A stretch of 7,825 bases of DNA from Chloroflexota bacterium (GTDB lineage Bacteria > Chloroflexota > Anaerolineae > 4572-78 > J111). The position numbers and the translations under genes are program-made. Position 1 is the stretch's first letter, and each line of letters opens with the position of its first letter. The DNA is taken from positions 1 to 7,825 of the forward strand of contig RFJF01000353.1 in assembly GCA_003695455.1 (NCBI GenBank), given 5' to 3'. Positions 1 through 5,487 of this stretch are shown piece by piece. The notes beneath the pieces are model-generated. The model did no database searches. It was given only the letters and a program-made list of their open reading frames with translations, and was not told where the DNA came from.

Positions 1-64
1 CCTGTCACCCAAACGATATGACAAAATCGTCGTTGCCAAAGGTTTTTTACCAAACCTGGCGGCA

Positions 65-649
65 TTATTCCAGCGTTGTTCCCAATTCAACCAACTGGCT
101 TTGCAACGATTCTAAACAATCCGGGCAAATGCCGTGGCTAATCATGGGCGGAAAAATTGTGTGGAACAAATTCATCTCCCGCGTCGCTTCCTCAACTTCT
201 ACCCAACAACCCGGTGCTGTTTTAATTTTTTTACACCAACTGCACATATTTACCACTTCGGCAGACCGGTCAATCCGGCTACTTAAAAGTTTAACCTCCG
301 CCCGCTCTTCCAAAGTCAGAATCCTTGAATTAAACTGAACCACGCCGTTGCCAAGAGAAACCATTTCCATTTCCATATACCGGCAACGGGTTGATGAATC
401 ACACCGGAACGGAACCGTTACGGGCAATTGGGTAGCCCGTACCCGATTTAACAACCGCTTGTAAATCTCTACGGTTGTGGCGTCACCAATAAATTTCCAG
501 AGTATGTGGCCCAACACAGTTTCACGGGTCAACTCGGGTGCATCATTTTGACGGGCAAACAATAACCATGCCTCGTCAACAAAAGTGATTTTATCATTGC
601 CATCAATTTGATAAACAAATACTAAATCATCAGATACCTGTATCATCAT
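65..649 (-). CDS. PAS-like sensory protein with C-terminal four-cysteine (CxxC...CxxC) module
   Basis: A soluble 194-residue protein with no signal peptide or membrane segment. Residues about 8-115 look like a PAS-type fold: an opening FVYQIDGNDKITFVDEAW is typical of the first PAS strands, followed by VLGHILWKFI and the PFRCDSSTR segment. Residues 135-182 carry MCSWCKKI (Cys136, Cys139) and SHGICPDCLE (His172, Cys175, Cys178). This tail is known at the C-terminus of many bacterial PAS, response-regulator and GGDEF proteins, and probably binds zinc or another metal. No kinase, cyclase or DNA-binding domain is present, so it is a stand-alone sensor or partner protein. The start is ATG-ATG with an AGG-type SD six bases upstream of the first ATG. 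It lies 45 bp after the response regulator on the same strand, so cotranscription is likely. Ligand and partner are unknown; the domain call is good, the role is inferred. Confidence 0.82.
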   Translation of the reverse strand: MMIQVSDDLVFVYQIDGNDKITFVDEAWLLFARQNDAPELTRETVLGHILWKFIGDATTVEIYKRLLNRVRATQLPVTVPFRCDSSTRCRYMEMEMVSLGNGVVQFNSRILTLEERAEVKLLSSRIDRSAEVVNMCSWCKKIKTAPGCWVEVEEATREMNLFHTIFPPMISHGICPDCLESLQSQLVELGTTLE

Positions 650-694
650 TGGCTACCTAATAAAAATGAAACTGAACTAATTTTCCACAGAAAT

Positions 695-1408
695 TCAATC
701 TTTGATAACCCCCATTTTGATGGCCTGAGCCACGGCTTCGGTGCGGTTTGATACGTTGAGCTTGCCCAGAATGTTGCCCACGTGGATTTTTACCGTGCGC
801 TCGGCAATAACCAGTTCCTCGGCGATTTCTTTGTTGCGTTTGCCGCGCCCCATCAGTGCCAGCACATCCAGCTCACGCGGGGTAAGTTTGGGCGGGCGAA
901 CTTTGGGCACCGGCCGGATTCCGGCATCGTCATCACCGGGTGAAGAATCTGTGGCCGGCGCACCGTACACCTGGGCCATCATCCCGGATATGCGGTCCAG
1001 CAGGCGGCCAGCCACCTCCGGGTCCAGCAACGATTCTCCGCGATGTGCCGCCCGAATGGCCTCGATGAGCTGCTCCGGCGGGGCGTCTTTAAGCAGGTAG
1101 CCCCGCGCGCCGGCGGCAATGCCGGCGTAAATGTAATCATCGTCGGCAAAGGTGGTCAGCACAATAACCTTGATGCCCGGCAGTTCGGCGTGAATACGTT
1201 TGATGGCTTCTACGCCGTCCATGACCGGCATTTGCAAATCCATCAACATTACATCGGGTTTGAGCGTGCGGGCCAGTTGCAGCGCTGCTTCGCCATTTTC
1301 GGCCTCGCCAATGACCTCAATGTCGTCTTCGGCATCTACCATTGCGGCCAGCCCACGCCGCACTACCGGGTGGTCATCGGCCAGAATTACAGTGATTGCG
1401 TGACTCAT
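695..1408 (-). CDS. NarL/FixJ (LuxR-type) two-component response regulator
   Basis: A 237-residue cytoplasmic transcription regulator. The N-terminal receiver domain (about 5-122) has the acidic pair Asp11-Asp12 in ILADDHPVVRRGL, the phosphoacceptor Asp57 in MLMDLQMPVMDG, the conserved Thr85/Thr86 in VIVLTTF and Lys107 in GYLLKDAP. The C-terminal LuxR-type helix-turn-helix (about 173-237) has LTPRELDVLALMGRG, NKEIAEELVIAERTVKIHV and a final LGKLNVSNRTEAV, all textbook. The linker between them (about 130-172) is long, acidic and proline-rich, which makes the protein somewhat longer than the usual 210-220 residues. Its ATG shares four bases (ATGA) with the stop of the upstream kinase gene, so translation is probably coupled and the kinase is its cognate partner. 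All key residues are intact. The target genes cannot be read from this window; autoregulation of the operon is plausible but unproven. Confidence 0.97.
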   Translation of the reverse strand: MSHAITVILADDHPVVRRGLAAMVDAEDDIEVIGEAENGEAALQLARTLKPDVMLMDLQMPVMDGVEAIKRIHAELPGIKVIVLTTFADDDYIYAGIAAGARGYLLKDAPPEQLIEAIRAAHRGESLLDPEVAGRLLDRISGMMAQVYGAPATDSSPGDDDAGIRPVPKVRPPKLTPRELDVLALMGRGKRNKEIAEELVIAERTVKIHVGNILGKLNVSNRTEAVAQAIKMGVIKD

Positions 1409-4182
1409 ACGGGAATTCTCACCTTGATTGTTGTGCCGCCGGATGGCGGGCTGTCAAACAATACCTGCCCGCCCATCAGGCTGACCCGCTCATGGATGCC
1501 GAGCAGGCCAAAATGGCCGTTGCTGCCATCGGCCAGGCGGCGCAGTTCGGCCGGGCTGCCGTTGCCAACCCGCCCGTTCAAGCCGATGCCGTCATCGCTG
1601 ATGGTAAGCTGCACGGCGTCGTGCTCGTACAGCAGGGTCACCTGCACGCGGCGGGCCTGAGCGTGACGCGCTACGTTGGTGAGCGCCTCTTGCGTGATGC
1701 GATACAGGTATTTTTCAAATTCCGGGCTGAGCGGCGAGGGGTACCCCTCGAGCGCAAATTCGGCGGCCACGCCGCTTTCGGCCTGAAAACGGGCTACCTG
1801 CCGGGCAATGGCCTGGTCCAGCGCAGTGTTTTCAAGCACGGTGGGCCGCAAATTAAGCACCGAGCGCCGCGCTTCCTGCAAACTCTGGCGGGCCAGTTCC
1901 TGCGCTTCCTGCAAACTTTGCACGGCCTGCTCCGGCCGTTTGAGGCTCAGCCGTTCTGCGGCGCGCAGTTGCACCAAAATGCCGGTAAATCCCTGCGCCA
2001 GTGTGTCGTGGATTTCGCGGGCCATGCGGTTGCGCTCTTCCAGGGTGGCAATTTCGCCGCTGCGCCGGTAGAGGCGGGCGTTGACCACGGCAATAGCAAT
2101 CTGGTCGCCCAGCGCCTGCAGCAGAGACACGTCAGCCTCAGAAAAGGCAGGGCCGGTTTTGGCGGCCATGCCCAGCACGCCGATGATTTCGTCTTTGGCC
2201 AGCAGTGGAACCGTGGCAAAAGATTGCCAGTTGGCGGCGGCAATCATGGGGTCATCGGGCCAGTAGGTGGGTTGCAGGGTCAACAAATCAAGCAGCATCG
2301 GTTCGCCGGTTGTGGCAACGCGGCCGGCCACCCCCTGCCCGTACTCAATCAACTGGTCACGGAGTTGTTCGGTTAATTCTGCCGGCAGGCCGCGCTGCGC
2401 CCGCAGCCGCAAAAAATCTTCGGTTTCGCGCTGCAAATAAATCCAGCAGGCATCGGCAGGCATAATTTCAAACACGGCGTCCATGGCGTTGTTCAGCACA
2501 TCGCCCACCTCAAGCGATTGGCTGACGGAGTGCCCCACCCGGTTGAGCGCGCTCAACGAGCGCACCTGCTTTTGCAGTTCGGCGTCGGTCAGGCTAAAGA
2601 GCGTGGCGTGCTCCAGCGCCACCGCAGCGTGGTTGGCAAAACTGGTGGCCAGGTCAATTTCCTGTGTGCTGAATTGGTGAACATCGGCCCGGTAAATAAC
2701 CAGCACGGCGGGCGAAATGTGCGGCGCGGCCAGCGGCACAATCAACGCCGAACGGCAGCCCTCGGGGCGGGCCAAAGACAGCACCGGCAGCGGGCCGTCA
2801 ACCGCGTTGATATCCGGAACCTGCACCGGCTGGTTGGTGTGAATGGCCTTGAACACGGGAATGTCCTGGTCGGTGTCGGCCAGGTCCAGCTCAAAGCGAT
2901 GGTCCGCGCTCATGCCGCGGCTGGCCCGCAGTTCCAGCTTTTGCATTTCCTCGTTGACTACCATCAGCGCGCACTGGCGCACGCCCAGCAGCCGCTGTAC
3001 TTCGTCAAGAATGTTGCTGATGACGGTTTCAGTATCCAGCGTAGAAACCACAGCCCGGCTGGTTTTGTTGAGCGTGGTCAATTCCAGAATACGACGCCGA
3101 ATGTCCTCCTCGGCGCGCAGCAGAACGCGGGTCAGTTCGCCCATCTGGTCGGCGCGGTGGGCAATTGACTGGACGGAGCGGCGACCGGTTTCAAATTCGT
3201 CGGGGTCTTCGCTCACGGTCAAGCCAAAGCGGGTTAGTTTTTCCAGCGGGTTAATGAGCCGGTTTGAGAGCACCACCCAGAAAAAGATAGCGCCCAGCCC
3301 AAAAATTGCCAGCGCCAGCACCAGCCCGCGCTGAAAACTATCCAGCGAGGCAAACGCCTGGCGGGTGGGCCGCTGGACAATAACGCCCCAGCCCGCGCTG
3401 GGCACGGGGGTGTAACTGTACAGATACTCAACCCCGGCAGAGTCTGTGGCGGTAAAAGAACCTTCGCCGCCGGACAACACCGTGTGTACGCCGGGCACGG
3501 TATCCACAATGTTTTGCAAAAGTTCATCGGAGTGCGAATGGGCAATCAACTGGCCGGCAGAATCGATAATCATTACGGCTTCGCCGTTGGCGCGGTCAAG
3601 GCTGATGCGGCGTACTGTTTCGGTCAGTTTTTGCAGTTCAAGGTTGGCAGCCACCACGCCCGCAAAACCGCCGGCCTTTTCAACCGGCATGACGCTGGTC
3701 ACCACCGGGCGGCCGGTGGTCGGCGAAATCCGGCCCTTTGAAAAAACGTGCCGGCCGGTATCGCGGGCGGTTACAAAATAATCCCTAAAGGAAAAATCCT
3801 TGCCCACAGTAGAGCCGGGGCCGGAAGGGTAGTGGTACAACATAATCCCCTCAGGAGAGAGGCGATAAAAGAGGTTGACATCCTGCCGGGCAGCGGCCCC
3901 CGCGCTGAAGGCGCGCTCCATGCCACGCGGGCTGGCTGCTACCACTGCCGGCATTTGGGCAAACTCGGCTACGGCATCACGGGCCTTGAGCAGCATATCG
4001 TCCGTTTCCAGGGCGATGGCCCGGGCCAGGCTGAGGTCGGCGGCAGAGACGTCGGCGCGCAGGCGAGCGCTGGCGCTGGTGTACATCAGCACCCCCACCA
4101 CAAAAATAGGCACCACAAACAACAGATACAGTGCCAGCAATTGTAATCGCAAATCCTGTCGTCGGCGACGTTTGACGGGCAT
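1405..4182 (-). CDS. Membrane sensor histidine kinase: Cache-HAMP-GAF-GAF-HisKA_3-HATPase (NarX/LiaS class)
   Basis: A 925-residue inner-membrane kinase. Order of domains: a basic N-terminus (MPVKRRRRQD), TM1 at about 13-36, an extracytoplasmic double-Cache sensor at about 40-280 (with SFRDYF and GFAGVVAANLEL segments), TM2 at about 286-305, HAMP at about 306-358, GAF1 at about 378-525, GAF2 at about 545-700, a HisKA_3 dimerisation domain and a GHKL ATPase at about 822-925. The phosphorylated histidine is His725 in MAREIHDTLAQGF. The N box is QEALTNVARHA (Asn836), the G1 box is DDGIGL (863-868) and the G2 region is GHFGLLGIHERV (889-900), so it should be an active autokinase. HisKA_3 kinases pair with NarL-type regulators, matching the overlapping downstream gene. 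The Cache ligand and any GAF cofactor are not identifiable by eye. The start has a GGAGAG-like SD (4194-4199) 11 bases upstream, slightly far, and an extended -10 promoter just before it. Confidence 0.96.
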   Translation of the reverse strand: MPVKRRRRQDLRLQLLALYLLFVVPIFVVGVLMYTSASARLRADVSAADLSLARAIALETDDMLLKARDAVAEFAQMPAVVAASPRGMERAFSAGAAARQDVNLFYRLSPEGIMLYHYPSGPGSTVGKDFSFRDYFVTARDTGRHVFSKGRISPTTGRPVVTSVMPVEKAGGFAGVVAANLELQKLTETVRRISLDRANGEAVMIIDSAGQLIAHSHSDELLQNIVDTVPGVHTVLSGGEGSFTATDSAGVEYLYSYTPVPSAGWGVIVQRPTRQAFASLDSFQRGLVLALAIFGLGAIFFWVVLSNRLINPLEKLTRFGLTVSEDPDEFETGRRSVQSIAHRADQMGELTRVLLRAEEDIRRRILELTTLNKTSRAVVSTLDTETVISNILDEVQRLLGVRQCALMVVNEEMQKLELRASRGMSADHRFELDLADTDQDIPVFKAIHTNQPVQVPDINAVDGPLPVLSLARPEGCRSALIVPLAAPHISPAVLVIYRADVHQFSTQEIDLATSFANHAAVALEHATLFSLTDAELQKQVRSLSALNRVGHSVSQSLEVGDVLNNAMDAVFEIMPADACWIYLQRETEDFLRLRAQRGLPAELTEQLRDQLIEYGQGVAGRVATTGEPMLLDLLTLQPTYWPDDPMIAAANWQSFATVPLLAKDEIIGVLGMAAKTGPAFSEADVSLLQALGDQIAIAVVNARLYRRSGEIATLEERNRMAREIHDTLAQGFTGILVQLRAAERLSLKRPEQAVQSLQEAQELARQSLQEARRSVLNLRPTVLENTALDQAIARQVARFQAESGVAAEFALEGYPSPLSPEFEKYLYRITQEALTNVARHAQARRVQVTLLYEHDAVQLTISDDGIGLNGRVGNGSPAELRRLADGSNGHFGLLGIHERVSLMGGQVLFDSPPSGGTTIKVRIPV

Positions 4183-4205
4183 GGTCGGTCATTCTCTCCG
4201 CAGAA

Positions 4206-4214
4206 AGTATACCA
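4206..4214 (-). promoter_or_regulatory. Extended -10 promoter candidate for the kinase operon
   Basis: Read on the minus strand this is TGG followed by TATACT, that is a TGn extension plus a -10 hexamer matching TATAAT at five of six positions. No good -35 is present at 16-18 bp; the best is TTCGCA with a 19-bp spacer, which is weak. Extended -10 promoters can work without a good -35. Transcription would begin at about 4199, giving a very short leader of about 17 bases with the SD almost at its 5' end. Confidence 0.45.
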
Positions 4215-4319
4215 TGCGCGCCACAGAATTTGCGAATTTTTTGGAAGGAGGAGTTGAACTGCCGGGGTTGGAACAAATTACCTATTGTGGCTCGGTAGCA
4301 AAAATGGTACGATTTTGGA

Positions 4320-4347
4320 GCCGGGCCGGCAGCACATTCGGCCCGGC
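4320..4347. repeat. 8-bp perfect inverted repeat (stem-loop)
   Basis: GCCGGGCC at 4320-4327 is the exact reverse complement of GGCCCGGC at 4340-4347, with a 12-base loop. No T run follows on either strand, so it is not a standard terminator. It could be an operator for a dimeric regulator or an RNA hairpin; its location between divergent genes fits either. Confidence 0.55.
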
Positions 4348-4362
4348 AATTGACCGCCCTTT

Positions 4363-4448
4363 AAAAACACCTGCGATTTTGAGGATGCCACGCTTCCTGT
4401 TTGTGCGCCGGCACCGGCGCACAAATCGCAGGGGGCGTTTGTGTTTTT
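4363..4448. repeat. Three-tier imperfect hairpin upstream of the 89-residue gene
   Basis: The core is a perfect 12-bp palindrome: TTTGTGCGCCGG (4400-4411) and CCGGCGCACAAA (4414-4425), with two bases between. Around it, CCTGCGA (4370-4376) pairs with TCGCAGG (4426-4432), leaving a 23-base bulge on the left. Outside that, AAAAACA (4363-4369) pairs with TGTTTTT (4442-4448) across a nine-base bulge. On the minus strand the middle stem is followed by TGTTTTT, so the element could be an intrinsic terminator shielding the kinase from readthrough out of vapBC. On the plus strand it ends in a T run about 50 bases before the small gene, so it might also act as an attenuator. The pairings are directly visible; the functions are inferred. 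Confidence 0.6.
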
Positions 4449-4498
4449 TGGGCAGGTGTGATAGGCTAGAACAAAAGTTCTGGCAATGGAGTTGCAAA

Positions 4499-4768
4499 AT
4501 GCCAAAATTACCAACCGGGCCGATTCTGGTTCACCGCTCTGATATTCTGGATGGTTTGCGGGCGCTGTATCTGGCTCATCGCCGGTTTGACCGGCACATT
4601 CGGGAAGATTGCTACGCATCGGGCTACCAGGAAGGGTTTGAGGATGCGCTCGACTCGCTGGCGCAAATGTTGGGGGTCAGCGGCGAGTTTGAATCTGCTT
4701 GCAGACAAATCAACGCCAGCCGGACCAACACCACGCCGGTTCGCGCCGTGCTGGCCGAGGGAACGTGA
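4499..4768 (+). CDS. Uncharacterised 89-residue protein
   Basis: I do not recognise this family. The chosen ATG has a GGAG SD (4488-4491) with an ideal seven-base spacer; the frame is open further upstream but the extra residues look non-coding. The product is small, soluble and mixed-charge, with no signal peptide or membrane segment. Residues about 14-58 look helical, with an Arg/His-rich part (LYLAHRRFDRHIRED) and then an acidic amphipathic part (GYQEGFEDALDSLAQMLG). There are single cysteines at 38 and 68, not arranged as a metal site. The C-terminus (about 70-89) is probably disordered. It stands alone on the plus strand, diverges from the kinase operon and converges with vapC, leaving only 13 bp between stops. 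Being real is likely but not certain; no function is proposed. Confidence 0.6.
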   Translation: MPKLPTGPILVHRSDILDGLRALYLAHRRFDRHIREDCYASGYQEGFEDALDSLAQMLGVSGEFESACRQINASRTNTTPVRAVLAEGT

Positions 4769-4781
4769 TGCACAGTTCAAA

Positions 4782-5159
4782 TTACGCTTTTTCAGTATAC
4801 TGCACACCATCAAGCCCATTGAAATCAGCATCCTGAGTCCAAAGTGTGGCGTTTTGAAAACGGGCTGTTGCCAGAATGATGCTGTCGGCCATCGGCAGTT
4901 TTAGTTCTACCGAGAGCTTTGCGGCGCTTAAGGCTAATGTTTCGTCAAGCGGGACCACCTGCCCCTGCTCCATCACGGCAACCGATTGCAATGCCTCGCC
5001 TGAGCCTCGCTGTTGGTAGACCCGCTTAAAAACCTCGTACAAGCTGATTACCGGCACAACCAGATTGCCGGCATCCTCAATGGCAGCGGCAAAAAAATCT
5101 GCATTTTCTCCATCGGCAAAGTACTCCAGCCAACCGGAAGAATCAACCACATTTTTCAC
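4782..5159 (-). CDS. vapC: VapC-type PIN-domain ribonuclease toxin
   Basis: A 125-residue PIN-domain protein, a typical VapC length. PIN toxins are Mg2+-dependent endoribonucleases that cut tRNA or rRNA and stop translation when the antitoxin is lost. The acidic active-site residues are all visible: Asp6 in VVDSSGWLEYF, Glu42 in ISLYEVFKRV, Asp92 in MADSIILATA, and Asp110/Asp112 in LWTQDADF. The start codon is GTG, not ATG, and overlaps the antitoxin stop as GTGA, so toxin translation is probably coupled to and limited by antitoxin translation. No fragmentation is seen, so the toxin should be active. The RNA target cannot be told from sequence. The pairing with an AbrB-like antitoxin immediately upstream makes the assignment secure at family level. 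Confidence 0.93.
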   Translation of the reverse strand: MKNVVDSSGWLEYFADGENADFFAAAIEDAGNLVVPVISLYEVFKRVYQQRGSGEALQSVAVMEQGQVVPLDETLALSAAKLSVELKLPMADSIILATARFQNATLWTQDADFNGLDGVQYTEKA

Positions 5160-5362
5160 AGGCGGTCAACCTCCCGCTCAATTGATGTGTCAATCCCTTT
5201 GAGAAAACCGCGCATAGATTTTATTGGCCGGACCGGGATGAGTTCAATCCGGTTATCGTACAAAATGGCCTGAATTTTTTGCCCCGGTTCAAGTTCCAAT
5301 GAAGTACGAATAGCTTTAGGAATAACCACCTGAAATTTGGGAGATACCGTTACCGTATGCAT
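5156..5362 (-). CDS. vapB: AbrB/SpoVT-family antitoxin (VapB/MazE-like)
   Basis: A 68-residue protein with a swapped-hairpin AbrB DNA-binding domain at about 1-48: VTVSPKFQVVIPKAIRTSLEL followed by the LEPGQKIQAILYDNRIELIPV strand region, close to the classic pattern in which a Lys-x-Gln-(I/V)-x-(I/L)-P-K core precedes a helix and PGD/Q turn. The C-terminal tail (about 49-68, GFLKGIDTSIEREVDRL) is the part expected to wrap the PIN toxin and block its active site. The antitoxin normally also binds its own promoter, with the toxin acting as co-repressor. The ATG has an AGGGG SD-like element six bases upstream and a strong promoter close by. It is first in the operon and overlaps the toxin by four bases. 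Confidence 0.93.
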   Translation of the reverse strand: MHTVTVSPKFQVVIPKAIRTSLELEPGQKIQAILYDNRIELIPVRPIKSMRGFLKGIDTSIEREVDRL

Positions 5363-5400
5363 ACCAAACCCCTAACGATAAACCACTTGTAATACCGTTA
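5344..5400. repeat. Repeated ATACCGTTA / TACCGT motifs around the vapB start and transcription start
   Basis: ATACCGTTA occurs twice on the plus strand, at 5344-5352 (start of the vapB coding region) and 5392-5400 (at the expected transcription start, touching the -10 box), 48 bp apart. The shorter TACCGT is present three times: 5345-5350, 5351-5356 (in tandem) and 5393-5398. Copies flanking the leader could be operator half-sites for a VapBC complex. The coding copies also spell Thr-Val codons, so chance is possible. Confidence 0.35.
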
Positions 5401-5428
5401 TTATATCAGCTCCCGGTTCACAAATCAA
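5400..5428 (-). promoter_or_regulatory. Sigma70-like promoter of vapBC
   Basis: On the minus strand: -35 TTGATT (5423-5428), a 17-bp spacer and a perfect -10 TATAAT (5400-5405). This is the best promoter in the window. Transcription should begin at about 5393, leaving a leader of about 30 bases before the vapB ATG. It sits within the 125-bp gap after the SPFH gene, so vapBC can be transcribed on its own. Confidence 0.75.
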
Positions 5429-5436
5429 TCACAAAT
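5418..5436. promoter_or_regulatory. Candidate operator: TCACAAAT direct repeat with 11-bp period over the vapBC -35
   Basis: TCACAAAT occurs at 5418-5425 and again at 5429-5436, exactly 11 bp apart, about one DNA helical turn, so both copies face the same side of the DNA. The first copy overlaps the -35 hexamer. That is where a repressor would block RNA polymerase, and AbrB-type antitoxins autoregulate. The binding protein is inferred, not shown. Confidence 0.4.
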
Positions 5437-5487
5437 TTTGGGTTGTTCCATTAACTGTCAAATCGAAAGTATTCCGCTGATTTTTGG

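Larger units (their letters stand above)
4183..4498. other. Divergent intergenic region between kinase and 89-residue gene
   Basis: This 316-bp stretch separates the minus-strand kinase operon from a plus-strand small gene. It holds the kinase promoter candidate next to 4206, an eight-base inverted repeat at 4320-4347 and a three-tier hairpin at 4363-4448. The plus frame of the small gene remains open throughout, but the residues it would encode (basic, with no recognisable domain) do not look like a protein. I see no further gene. It is also the natural place for binding of the operon's own response regulator, although no site could be assigned. Confidence 0.6.

Noticed and set aside
40..57. 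Possible terminator after the PAS/four-cysteine gene (AGGTTT...AAACCT)
   Set aside because: The stem is only six bp and AT-rich, and only two T residues follow on the minus strand, so it is too weak to call.
1396..2376. Long plus-strand open frame (326 codons) opposite the kinase
   Set aside because: It is wholly antisense to the kinase, with His/Gln/Gly-rich composition expected from reading a GC-rich gene backwards. The kinase frame shows full domain conservation.
4245..4253. Very strong SD-like AAGGAGGAG on the plus strand, suggesting a longer start for the 89-residue protein
   Set aside because: The only in-frame start nearby is TTG 14 bases away. The resulting extension is basic, lacks family resemblance and crosses the hairpin. 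The ATG at 4499 has its own ideally spaced SD.
4579..4591. 13-base TCGCCGGTTTGAC shared with 7233-7245 near the MOSC gene
   Set aside because: Only two copies, one inside a coding region and one in a hairpin, with no matching flanks. Chance is likely in DNA rich in GCCGG.
4278..4619. Minus-strand open frame of 113 codons rich in cysteine
   Set aside because: It crosses the intergenic hairpins and runs antisense to the better-supported 89-residue gene. Its cysteines form no recognisable motif and no SD precedes it.
5423..5436. CRP/FNR-like site suggested by TGTGA half-sites near vapBC and at 7089-7096
   Set aside because: The half-sites are in direct orientation, and no TGTGA-N6-TCACA palindrome is formed at either place.
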